A stretch of 7,666 bases of DNA from an uncultured Bacteroidia bacterium (GCA_902796455.1 CADBPH010000199.1:1-7666), one strand, 5' to 3'; numbered from the stretch's first letter, positions 1 through 6,592 are shown. Numbers and translations: made by a program. Notes: generated from the letters alone by a model not told the origin.

Positions 1-1541
1 AGTTGTTGTGCATGACGGGCAATCAGGTCCATGGCCGGTATGACCGGGATGGAGCCGAGTTCCCAAGTGTTGTTGACCATCACTTTGGCGGCAGTCCTCA
101 GGCCGGCTTTCGCTGCCAGGGCCCAATGCCCGGTCGCCCATGGCCCCGGGCCGACGGCGGAAAGGGAATATTCGGACACATTCGAGGAAATGCCTCCTCG
201 GTCGATGGGCAGGGACCATTCGCTGACGCACATCAGGGTGCAGCGTTTGTCGAGGCGGTCGATAATTTTCCCGGTGAGGGCGTCGTTCCATTTCCAGTCC
301 CAGACGAGAACCCTGGCGTCGGGATTCCCGGCCAGGACGCCTTCTGCAATCGCGTTATTTACTTCAGCGATAATGGCTTCATAGGGTCTGGAAGCGCACC
401 GGGGGCACTGCTCGGCATGGTTGTGCGAGGCGCAGTTGGTCAGGTTTTCGGACATCGTGATGGTGAAGACGCCACCCAGGCCGGAAACATCTTCGAACAG
501 GCTTCTGAAGGAATCCGTGAGCCATTGCAATACCCGCGGGTCAGAGGTGCAGAGGGCCTGCAGTTCCTTTTCTGTGACGCCGGCAAATTGCTTCCGCTCC
601 GGGGTGTCAAACCACCGCTGCGGGAGGGCGCGGGGCTCATTGACATACAGCATGACCCGGATACCGTGTTTTGCCGCCCGGTCAACCAGTGTCTGCAGAT
701 GCTTCCTTCGCGTCCGGTAATCTTTGTCTCCCGGGAATGGACCGGAGGGTTCCACCAACATCCGCAGGACGGAATGTACCCAGACCGCATTGATTCCCTG
801 TGCGGCCAGTTGGCCGAGCAGCTCGTCCGAATAGGATTCCTGATGGGGATCCATCAGGGGATCGCCATATTCTGCGCAATAGGAAAAGGCCATCCGCAGG
901 CCCTCCGGAGCCTTTCCCGGACGCGTCATTCGCGCTTGGTCCTGCGGCGGGATGTCCCGGAAAAAATCGAATCGCGGCACCGGATCATGGGCGCGGTGGG
1001 CTTTTGCAAGGGCAGCGATTTCCCGGCATTCTTTTTTCATCCGGGCGGTGGGTTTCTCCCAGTACAGGGGAGCGCAGGCCGGCTTGATGTTCCCCAGCTT
1101 AACAAACAGGAAATCATCTTCATACAGCCGCCATTCCAGTTCTTCCTGGGTCAGGTCCAGCAATTGGAGAATCTGTTCATAGGGCAGGAGATGCCAGTTG
1201 CGGCGGAGAACGGTGATATAACCTTTCGGCGACAGCCAGACCGGATCGGTTTCCGGAGTCCGCTCCAGCCCCATGTCCGCTGCCGTCTTCCGTACGTTCT
1301 GAACCGTTGTCTGCAGGACCTCAGCGAGCCGTTCCTGCGGGACGAGGCCCCAGTTCCGCCAGATGAAGGCATGTACCCGCGACGGGAAGTGCTCCAGCGT
1401 TACGGCAGCTTTCCCGGTCTGCCCCGGCAGCTGGCCGGCCGGAGGAAGGGCGGTTGTGTCATCAGCGGGCGCCGGACGGCATGCCGTCCCGACGGCGATC
1501 GCTGCAGTCAGGAGAAAGACGATGGAACATTTCTTCTTCAT
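1..1541 (-). CDS. Predicted lipoprotein, duplicated helical repeats plus glycoside-hydrolase-like barrel (3' end beyond window)
   Basis: The frame is open from the ATG at 1541 to the left edge, giving 513 full codons with no stop. I translated it codon by codon. Residues 1-21 form a lipoprotein signal: KKK n-region, hydrophobic core, and VGTAC with Cys21 (Gly at -3 is a weak lipobox match). A Pro/Ala-rich linker follows. Residues 57-92 and 109-145 are two related units, 'IWRNWGLVPQERLAEVL' and 'LRRNWHLLPYEQILQLL', each continuing into a second helix, which resembles helix-turn-helix repeats. From about residue 215 the pattern fits a (beta/alpha)8 hydrolase-like barrel: YVNEP (Glu302), TMSEN (Glu365), VWDWKW (414-418), VSEWS (Glu441). 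A Cys/His cluster follows Glu365: Cys370, His373, His375, Cys379, Cys382. I infer a carbohydrate-active envelope enzyme, but I do not recognise a CAZy family and the substrate is unknown. It is the fourth gene of the araD operon, starting 15 bp after the NimA-like gene. Confidence 0.8.
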   Translation of the reverse strand, partial: MKKKCSIVFLLTAAIAVGTACRPAPADDTTALPPAGQLPGQTGKAAVTLEHFPSRVHAFIWRNWGLVPQERLAEVLQTTVQNVRKTAADMGLERTPETDPVWLSPKGYITVLRRNWHLLPYEQILQLLDLTQEELEWRLYEDDFLFVKLGNIKPACAPLYWEKPTARMKKECREIAALAKAHRAHDPVPRFDFFRDIPPQDQARMTRPGKAPEGLRMAFSYCAEYGDPLMDPHQESYSDELLGQLAAQGINAVWVHSVLRMLVEPSGPFPGDKDYRTRRKHLQTLVDRAAKHGIRVMLYVNEPRALPQRWFDTPERKQFAGVTEKELQALCTSDPRVLQWLTDSFRSLFEDVSGLGGVFTITMSENLTNCASHNHAEQCPRCASRPYEAIIAEVNNAIAEGVLAGNPDARVLVWDWKWNDALTGKIIDRLDKRCTLMCVSEWSLPIDRGGISSNVSEYSLSAVGPGPWATGHWALAAKAGLRTAAKVMVNNTWELGSIPVIPAMDLIARHAQQ

Positions 1542-1556
1542 GGCGGAACTTGTTGG

Positions 1557-2039
1557 TTAATTTTCCTTTACACGTTTTCCGGAAAGATGTTCGATTTGGA
1601 ATTCCAGGACTTCGGCACGGGGGCCGTTCCGCTGCAGATCGCCTTCCAGGTCGTATTGCTCCGGGAAGTATTTGCTGCCCAACTGGCGGAGACGTTGAAT
1701 CCGTTCGTGCGCATCCTCTACGATGCGGATCCGCCCGAAGCAAATGACACTCCGGACGTGGTACCACCAGTCCCCAGGCTCCTTTTCGGGCGTGTCAATC
1801 AAGGTAAAGCAGGCTTTGTCGCAGGCGCGGACCGCATCGAGTTTATGCCCTTCCCTGGCGCTGTGGAAAAACAGTTTCCCCTCATCATACACAAAGTTGA
1901 TGGGGATGGCGTACGGATATCCACCGTCGCCGATAACGGACAGGAAACCGCGGTATCCCGTCTTCAGGATTTCGATGCTTTCTTCGGCGGAAAGGGCTTG
2001 CTTGAACCGGCGCATGGGCCGGAAAACGGTGTCGCTCAT
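1557..2039 (-). CDS. NimA-like pyridoxamine 5'-phosphate oxidase-family (FMN split-barrel) protein
   Basis: This 160-residue cytoplasmic protein has the FMN-binding split-barrel pattern of the Nim/PNPOx-like family. It opens with FRPMRR (6-11), followed by YPYAIPINFVYDEGKLFFHS (41-60), the basic GHK at 64-66, the acidic WWYHVRSVICFGR stretch (91-103), and a C-terminal helix ending LGSKYFP (120-126). Family members bind FMN; some reduce 5-nitroimidazoles to amines, and others have unknown flavin or heme roles. Length matches the family. I chose the ATG at 2039 because it overlaps the araM stop as ATGA, has GGGAG eight bases upstream, and gives the usual N-terminus. An in-frame ATG at 2054 would add five residues and is also possible. 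It is translationally coupled to araM and precedes the lipoprotein gene by 15 bp. There is no signal peptide. The family is clear, but whether it confers nitroimidazole resistance cannot be read from sequence. Confidence 0.88.
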   Translation of the reverse strand: MSDTVFRPMRRFKQALSAEESIEILKTGYRGFLSVIGDGGYPYAIPINFVYDEGKLFFHSAREGHKLDAVRACDKACFTLIDTPEKEPGDWWYHVRSVICFGRIRIVEDAHERIQRLRQLGSKYFPEQYDLEGDLQRNGPRAEVLEFQIEHLSGKRVKEN

Positions 2040-3385
2040 GCAGGGATCTCCCATATCGCTCCCTTTCCGAACAGTTTGTCCTCCAGGGCGGGAAGCAACC
2101 CCAGATAACAGATGACATCGATATTTGCAATCCGGCTCCGCATGTAGGGGATAAAGGACAGGGTGTTGCGGAGCCGTTCCCGGGTCACGCCGATCATCTC
2201 CGGCTCATAAGGCGCTCCGACCAGCCGGAGATTCTCCCGGACGACGGAGGAGGGGATGATCTGGCCGCGGATTTGTCCGGCCAGCTCCGGCCAGGCACGC
2301 CGGAGTCCTTCAAGCCTGGCGGTCAGTTGTTCCCGGTCAATGAACTTGTCCCGGGTTTCTCCCAGGCATCGGGCGAGAAGCCCTGGACGCCCTTCGCATT
2401 TGCTCCGGATTTCTGCTTCGACGGTCTCCCAGGGGCGCCAGGTCGCGCGGGCAACGGCTTCCGGGTCTATGGCGGAAAGGTCTTGCTGCAAGATCAGTTC
2501 GATGGAAATCGTGCTGGCGATGGTTCCGATGCCCACTTTGAATCCGTGGGAAACGTGTTTTCCGTCCGGAGTGCAGAGGTTTTCCATGTCCCAGAAATGG
2601 GAGAATTGATGCTCCGTCCCGGATGCGGGGCGGCTGGACATGAGTGCCTGCATGGCGAAGCCGCTCATCAGAAGGCCTTCGGAGAGTTTTTCCGTGGCGG
2701 GGATGTCACCGGCATGGATGGCCTCCGGTACGGACAGGGTCTCTTTGAGGCCGTCCTGCACCAGGGACCAGGAGAACGGATCGACCGGCTCGGCCCCCAT
2801 GGCGGCGGCCAGCATCCAGTCCGCTCCGGCGGGGATTTTTGCAATCAGGTCGGCATATCCCGATGCGGCCAGTTCTTTCGGGGCGGCAGCGGCGATTTCC
2901 GGATCCATGACGAAACCATACGGGGCAGGGCAGTCAAAGGTCTGTTTGTTCCCGTCTTTGCTGATGGATGCGCCGTATGCCGTGTAGCCGTCCATGGAAG
3001 CGGCGGTGCCGACACACATGTATTTGCGGCCAAGCAGGTGGGAGGCGTACTTGGTGAGGTCGTTGATGACGCCGGAACCCACGGCGACGGCAATGGCTTC
3101 CGTAGACGAGAGCCGCTCGAGCAGCCGTTGCAGAAAACCCCATTCCGCGAAGAGGTCGGGGTCGTCGAAGATAAGGGGCTGCTCTGTGGCAACACCTTCT
3201 GCCGCAAGACTTTGCGCGACTTGTCCGCCAGCGACTTCCCAGGTGTTCTTATCCGCAATGAGGATGGCGGGACAATCCGGGAATAAAGATTTGAAGAAAG
3301 CTCCGCTTTGGTGTACTGCTCCCGGAGCGAGAATCAGTGCTTTGGTGTCCCTTGTCTTTTGAAGGGCGCGTTGGATTTTATCCAT
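2036..3385 (-). CDS. araM: sn-glycerol-1-phosphate dehydrogenase family protein (AraM-type)
   Basis: This 449-residue protein belongs to the iron-alcohol-dehydrogenase-like fold, G1P dehydrogenase branch. The nucleotide-binding segment is VGSGVINDLTKY (102-113), followed by the characteristic GTAASMDGYTAYGAS (126-140). Predicted metal ligands are Asp179 in GYADLIAKIPAGADW, His259 in SGTEHQFSHFWDM, and His280 in VSHGFKVGIG; their spacing matches the family. Known members reduce dihydroxyacetone phosphate with NAD(P)H to sn-glycerol 1-phosphate. The Bacillus subtilis homologue sits in the arabinose operon, which explains the name. At 449 residues it is longer than archaeal enzymes (about 350), mostly through an extended C-terminal helical part. 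The start at 3385 lies 6 bp after the araD stop with no evident Shine-Dalgarno sequence, as is common in Bacteroidota. Its stop overlaps the next ATG. Family assignment is secure. Its actual role in pentose use is unresolved, and it may have another phosphorylated substrate. Confidence 0.9.
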   Translation of the reverse strand: MDKIQRALQKTRDTKALILAPGAVHQSGAFFKSLFPDCPAILIADKNTWEVAGGQVAQSLAAEGVATEQPLIFDDPDLFAEWGFLQRLLERLSSTEAIAVAVGSGVINDLTKYASHLLGRKYMCVGTAASMDGYTAYGASISKDGNKQTFDCPAPYGFVMDPEIAAAAPKELAASGYADLIAKIPAGADWMLAAAMGAEPVDPFSWSLVQDGLKETLSVPEAIHAGDIPATEKLSEGLLMSGFAMQALMSSRPASGTEHQFSHFWDMENLCTPDGKHVSHGFKVGIGTIASTISIELILQQDLSAIDPEAVARATWRPWETVEAEIRSKCEGRPGLLARCLGETRDKFIDREQLTARLEGLRRAWPELAGQIRGQIIPSSVVRENLRLVGAPYEPEMIGVTRERLRNTLSFIPYMRSRIANIDVICYLGLLPALEDKLFGKGAIWEIPA

Positions 3386-3391
3386 GTCAGA

Positions 3392-4078
3392 TTATTTTTG
3401 TCCGTAATAGGCATCCTTGCCGTGTTTCCGGGAATAATGCTTCTCGATCAGGTCGGGATTCATCATGACGGAAGGATTGAGCGAATAGGTCAGCCAGGCC
3501 ATCCGGGCGACTTCTTCCAGGATAACGGCGTTTTCCACGGCTTTTGCCGCCGTTTCTCCCCAGGTGAAAGGACCGTGGTGGCGCACCAGTGCTCCCGGGG
3601 TATGCAGGGGATTCATGTCCTTGAAACACTCGGAAATAACGTCTCCGGTAAAGCGTTCGTATCCTTCGGAAATCTCTTCCGGCGTCATTTCCCGTGTGCA
3701 GGGGATATCAGCGTGGAAGGTATCCGCATGCGTGGTGCCGATGTTGGGAATGGGCCGGCAGGCCTGCGCCCAGGCTACGGCATAGGTGGAATGCGTGTGG
3801 ACGACGCCGCCGATTTGGGGGAAACACCGGTAAAGGGCAAGGTGCGTGGGGGTGTCGGAGGAAGGTCGCAGCGTTCCCTCCACGACGTTTCCGTCCATGT
3901 CCACAAGGACGATGCTGTCCCGGGTCATCGCATCGTAGGATACGCCGCTCGGCTTGATGGCGACGATCCCGCGCTCCCGGTCGATGGCCGAGGCATTTCC
4001 CCAGGTCAGGATGACCAGCGCGGAATCCCGGAGGGCCAGGTTGGCCTCGAGAACTGTTTGTTTAAGTGATTCAAGCAT
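3392..4078 (-). CDS. araD: L-ribulose-5-phosphate 4-epimerase
   Basis: This 228-residue class II aldolase-fold enzyme interconverts L-ribulose 5-phosphate and D-xylulose 5-phosphate, the last dedicated step of L-arabinose catabolism. Length and motifs match E. coli AraD (231 residues): TWGNAS (25-30) and KPSGVSYD (42-49) for phosphate binding, RPSSDTPTH (71-79), the metal-binding pair in VVHTHSTYA (His94, His96), GTTHAD (114-119), and LVRHHGPFTWG with His168 as third metal ligand. The C-terminal RKHGKDAYYGQ contains Tyr225, matching the catalytic Tyr229 of E. coli; Asp119 matches catalytic Asp120. It is the first gene of the minus-strand operon and is followed after 6 bp by araM. A TTG/20 bp/TATTTTTG promoter lies about 75-105 bp upstream. 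AraA and a ribulokinase are absent here and presumably encoded elsewhere. The paralogues UlaF and SgbE share this fold and many residues, but the neighbouring araM favours AraD. Confidence 0.95.
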   Translation of the reverse strand: MLESLKQTVLEANLALRDSALVILTWGNASAIDRERGIVAIKPSGVSYDAMTRDSIVLVDMDGNVVEGTLRPSSDTPTHLALYRCFPQIGGVVHTHSTYAVAWAQACRPIPNIGTTHADTFHADIPCTREMTPEEISEGYERFTGDVISECFKDMNPLHTPGALVRHHGPFTWGETAAKAVENAVILEEVARMAWLTYSLNPSVMMNPDLIEKHYSRKHGKDAYYGQK

Positions 4079-4154
4079 ATTGTGTTGCCGTTAATTCTTT
4101 GTCTGCAGGGCGTCCGTGATGGCTGATTCTTTTCAGGACATCACCACTTATAAG

Positions 4155-4185
4155 CAAAAATAAAGGATATGCTCCAAACAATCAA
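4155..4185 (-). promoter_or_regulatory. Bacteroidota-type promoter for the araD operon
   Basis: Reading the minus strand, a TTG at 4185-4183 is followed by a 20-base spacer and TATTTTTG at 4162-4155. This matches the Bacteroidota -33 (TTG) and -7 (TAnnTTTG) pattern with normal spacing. Transcription would begin near 4148-4150, leaving a leader of about 70 bases before the araD ATG. A perfect 8-bp palindrome, CTTATAAG, spans the predicted start site (4147-4154). It could be a regulator contact, but I cannot tie it to a known arabinose regulator. Confidence 0.55.
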
Positions 4186-4197
4186 GCCGAAAATGAA

Positions 4198-4205
4198 TAT
4201 ATTTG
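4198..4205 (+). promoter_or_regulatory. -7 element for the FMN-fold lipoprotein gene
   Basis: TATATTTG matches TAnnTTTG exactly and lies 15 bases before the ATG at 4221. No clear -33 TTG is seen at the right distance. The start of transcription would fall near 4210-4212, giving a very short leader of about ten bases. The araD -33 element (4183-4185, opposite strand) lies just upstream, so the two divergent promoters are interleaved and could compete or share a regulator. Confidence 0.45.
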
Positions 4206-4220
4206 CAAAAACGCAGCATC

Positions 4221-4730
4221 ATGAAAAGAATTATCCTTGTCCTCTCTGCTGTCCTTGTCCTGTCGGCTTGTGGCCGTCCTTCGCAGAAAGTACAGACAGT
4301 CAATCCTTCCGAGTATCAATCCATTCATCCTGATAATATGCAAACAGTCAGAGAATTCCTGCATAAGGCAGGCGTCTATTTCCTTGCCACCGAGGACGGG
4401 GACCAGCCGCAGGTCCGCCCTTTTGGCACAGCCGAAATCATTGAGGGAAAGTTATATATCCAGACGGGACATGTCAAGAATGTCGCCAAGCAAATCGCTG
4501 CCAATCCGAAAGTCGCCATTTGTGCTTATGACGGCGAGCGTTGGCTCCGCATTACCGCCACTTTGGTGGAAGATCCCCGCGTAGAAATCAAAAAAGCCAT
4601 GCTGGATGCCAATCCCGGACTCCGCTCCATGTATGACGAGAACGACGGCAACACCGCGGTCTATTTCCTTACGGAGGCCAAGGCGACCCTCAACTCCTTT
4701 ACCGCCGCCCCCGTCGAGATCGATTTTTGA
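4221..4730 (+). CDS. Lipoprotein with pyridoxamine 5'-phosphate oxidase-like FMN split-barrel domain
   Basis: This 169-residue protein has a lipoprotein signal peptide (MKRIILVLSAVLVLSAC; lipobox LSAC, Cys17) and a linker to about residue 37. It continues with a complete small PNPOx-like domain: VREFLHKAGVYFLATEDGDQ (43-62), QVRPFGTAEIIEGKLYI (64-80), TGHVKNVAKQIAANPKVAI (82-100), WLRITATLVEDPR (108-120), AMLDANPGLRSMY (126-138), and a final beta strand ending VEIDF. Cytoplasmic homologues of about 130 residues lack the signal and begin near residue 39 here. They are FMN- or F420-type flavin-binding proteins of mostly unknown activity. I chose the ATG at 4221: the TTG at 4203 lies inside the promoter -7 element and would place basic residues before a complete signal peptide. 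It is divergent from araD and its stop is 6 bp from the convergent glycosidase stop. If the signal works, the domain sits in the periplasm or at a membrane, which is unusual for this family. Confidence 0.85.
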   Translation: MKRIILVLSAVLVLSACGRPSQKVQTVNPSEYQSIHPDNMQTVREFLHKAGVYFLATEDGDQPQVRPFGTAEIIEGKLYIQTGHVKNVAKQIAANPKVAICAYDGERWLRITATLVEDPRVEIKKAMLDANPGLRSMYDENDGNTAVYFLTEAKATLNSFTAAPVEIDF

Positions 4731-4736
4731 CGCAAA

Positions 4737-6110
4737 TTATTTCTCCAGCAGAAGGAGGCAGACGGAATGGTTCTCCAAAACGTCGGGGATAGCGTCCAGC
4801 TTCTCGTTCAGGTGACTCGCATCCAGGAGATACGCTTCTTGGACACGGTACTTCCCGAAATCAAAGTCGAGGTCCCAGGGCTTTCCGGAAATATTTGAGA
4901 CCATCAAAGCGGCTTTCCCTTTTTTGTCTGTCGCTCCGCAGAGGTAGATGCCTTCGTCCACCTCGGGAACCGGTACGGCCTTACCGAGTTTGCGGAGTTC
5001 GTTGAACATCACGTAAACATAGTAGGCGCGGCGGGGCTTTCGGGTGTCGCCGTCGAAAAGCGGCGAATACATTCCGCCCCTGACCCTGGCGTCGTAGATT
5101 TCCGCGTCGCTGACGCCGCTATTCTGGAAACCCAGCATTTCTGCGGCTATTTCTGCCGCTTGGCGGGCGCTGTTCAATTTGCCCAGACTGGGTTCAGGCA
5201 GCCATTCGTTGACAGACAGTTCGGTGGATTTGAAACCATACTGGTCCAACGTTCTGCGGCAATATTCCATCTGGCGGATTGCGGTAGCCGGGTCGGAATA
5301 AGAGTGGGCCGAGAAGAAGTCCAGGGGCCACTTTTCTTTCCGCGCCCTTTCCAGGAAGGCATGGAAACAATCGACGAAATACCCGTATCGGGGGCTGCAG
5401 TTGGCCGCCTTGACCCCTTTTCCGTCGATGGCATAAAAACCGCTGCTGCCGTATCCTCCGATCTTCAGATGGGGGAACCGGGCCTTGAGATAGGGAGCGA
5501 CGGTTCCGTAAAGGTCCATGTACTGCTCCCAGGTTCCCGTCCACATCGCGTTGTTGCCATCCTCTTGCCGGCCGTTTTCCGGTTCATTCCAGATCTCCCA
5601 GTGCGAGATGTTCATCCGGAAACCGTCCGCCCATCCTTCGGTGTAATGCAGGATGATGTGTTCGCATATTCTGGCCCATTTCGCGTAATCTTTGGGTGGA
5701 TGGATGCGGTAGGCCTTGATATTCTGTCTGTTTTCGATGGTGACCCCCAGCCTGTAATAGGGCTCCACGCCATTGTTGACCAGCCCCTTCATCAGGATGT
5801 CCGTGAAGGTGAAGTCGTAGGAGGCCGGATCATTCTCATCGGCGTCGAAATCCCGGAATATATTGGGAATGTCGACATAGACATTCATGCCGAACGGTCC
5901 TCCCACGTCGTGAAGCCGTGCGTAGGGAATGCCGGCTTTCTTCAGGTAACGGAACAGGGAAGTGTTGTCCCAACTGAAAATAGGGGGCTGTCCCACTCCG
6001 TTGACGGGCTTGATTTCTCCGCAACTTTTGTCGAAATGGATCCTCGGCTGCGCCGTCAGCAATGCCGGAAGCAGGAAAAGGGGAATCAGTACGTGAAGAA
6101 ACTTATTCAT
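4737..6110 (-). CDS. Exported GH39-like (clan GH-A) glycoside hydrolase
   Basis: This 457-residue protein has a Sec signal peptide (residues 1-20; the LLTAQP region suggests cleavage after Ala20). No lipobox is present, so a soluble periplasmic enzyme is likely. The barrel follows: ARLHDVGG (64-71), an RLGVTIEN strand (120-127), then ISHWEIWNEPENG (168-180), where Glu176 after Asn175 is the clan GH-A acid/base. FFSAHSYSDP (265-274) comes next, and LSVNEWLPEP (298-307) carries Glu302 as nucleophile candidate. Residues from about 375 to the end look like a small C-terminal beta domain. Family GH39 contains beta-xylosidases, alpha-L-iduronidases and arabinosidases. Overall order and the HDVGG and WNEPE motifs fit GH39 best; GH51 or GH5 relatives cannot be fully excluded. 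Its position near araD suggests release of pentose from plant polysaccharide, but this is inference. No SusC/SusD pair or sensor is visible beside it, so it is not in a recognisable polysaccharide utilisation locus here. Confidence 0.82.
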   Translation of the reverse strand: MNKFLHVLIPLFLLPALLTAQPRIHFDKSCGEIKPVNGVGQPPIFSWDNTSLFRYLKKAGIPYARLHDVGGPFGMNVYVDIPNIFRDFDADENDPASYDFTFTDILMKGLVNNGVEPYYRLGVTIENRQNIKAYRIHPPKDYAKWARICEHIILHYTEGWADGFRMNISHWEIWNEPENGRQEDGNNAMWTGTWEQYMDLYGTVAPYLKARFPHLKIGGYGSSGFYAIDGKGVKAANCSPRYGYFVDCFHAFLERARKEKWPLDFFSAHSYSDPATAIRQMEYCRRTLDQYGFKSTELSVNEWLPEPSLGKLNSARQAAEIAAEMLGFQNSGVSDAEIYDARVRGGMYSPLFDGDTRKPRRAYYVYVMFNELRKLGKAVPVPEVDEGIYLCGATDKKGKAALMVSNISGKPWDLDFDFGKYRVQEAYLLDASHLNEKLDAIPDVLENHSVCLLLLEK

Positions 6111-6130
6111 GGCCTAAATACTCTTCTATA

Positions 6131-6138
6131 CAAAAGTA
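6131..6138 (-). promoter_or_regulatory. -7 element for the GH39-like gene
   Basis: On the minus strand TACTTTTG matches TAnnTTTG, 20 bases upstream of the ATG at 6110. At the expected -33 distance only a weak TTCTG is seen. The leader would be very short, perhaps ten to fifteen bases. Confidence 0.4.
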
Positions 6139-6271
6139 GCGTTTATTCGGGGAAATTACAGAAATTATTCAGGGAACTTCTGCCGTTGATTGCACTGGCT
6201 AACATAACAGGCAGAGAAGCAATACGGTTCAATTATTATTTGTCCTGGTTTTATATTTACAAACGGTTTGC

Positions 6272-6279
6272 TATATTTG
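6272..6279 (+). promoter_or_regulatory. -7 element for the small coiled-coil lipoprotein gene
   Basis: TATATTTG, an exact TAnnTTTG match, lies 25 bases before the ATG at 6305. The region upstream is AT-rich, with TTT at 6249-6251 as the only candidate -33 at about 20 bp spacing. The rest of the 6111-6304 spacer shows no gene. Confidence 0.45.
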
Positions 6280-6304
6280 TGAACAACAGCTAAATTCTTG
6301 CGAT

Positions 6305-6592
6305 ATGAAACAGATACTGAAGAAAATAGCCTCAAAGCAGGCTGCAATGCTGGCGGTATTGCTGATCGCCGGTACCGCCCTCATGTCAACGGGATGTTCT
6401 AAAGCCAGAGCAGAGAGTCCATCGGGCGAAACAGTCACAAAAGAAGAGTTTAAACAATATAGAGAAGCGACTGCTGAGACTCTTCGACTTATGCAGGACG
6501 CGATTACGGAACTTGCTTCTACTAAGGTAGATAAAGACGTGTATAATGCAAAGATGAATCAGATAGATGCCGCACTCAAAAAATTACAATAA
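6305..6592 (+). CDS. Small coiled-coil lipoprotein, function unknown
   Basis: This 95-residue protein has a long signal peptide: basic n-region MKQILKKIASKQ, hydrophobic 14-28, and lipobox MSTGC with Cys31. The mature part of about 65 residues is charged and Cys-free. Residues 44-95 show heptad-like spacing of hydrophobics (FKQYREATAETLRLMQ, then ITELA, VYNAKMNQIDAALKKL), consistent with a coiled coil or an Lpp-like helix. I do not recognise a family. Codon use and base composition are more AT-rich than in the operon to the left, resembling the right-hand accessory end. It is monocistronic, with its own -7 element and a weak hairpin about 120 bases downstream. A structural or envelope-tethering role is possible but not shown. 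Confidence 0.7.
   Translation: MKQILKKIASKQAAMLAVLLIAGTALMSTGCSKARAESPSGETVTKEEFKQYREATAETLRLMQDAITELASTKVDKDVYNAKMNQIDAALKKLQ

Noticed and set aside
2040..2054. Upstream ATG for the NimA-like protein, adding MGDPC
   Set aside because: It is possible, but the ATGA overlap at 2039 with GGGAG at good spacing and the usual family N-terminus favour the shorter form.
3..2108. A 701-codon open plus-strand frame across the lipoprotein, Nim-like and araM 3' end
   Set aside because: It is antisense to three well-supported genes, has no recognisable domain, and arises from the GC-rich codon bias of the opposite strand. Its start lies at the window edge.
2273..3286. A 337-codon plus-strand frame antisense to araM
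   Set aside because: It is a shadow of araM, is Gly/Arg-rich with no domain, and has no promoter or ribosome-binding context.
3308..4069. A 253-codon plus-strand frame antisense to araD
   Set aside because: The opposite frame encodes an unmistakable AraD with all catalytic residues.
4203..4220. TTG start that would add six residues to the FMN-fold lipoprotein
   Set aside because: The TTG lies inside the TATATTTG -7 element, and the ATG at 4221 already gives a complete lipoprotein signal peptide.
4721..4745. Bidirectional terminator between the convergent genes
   Set aside because: The stops are 6 bp apart and I see no stem-loop there.
5160..6293. A 377-codon plus-strand frame antisense to the GH39-like gene
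   Set aside because: The opposite frame has a signal peptide and catalytic motifs, and this frame has no family features.
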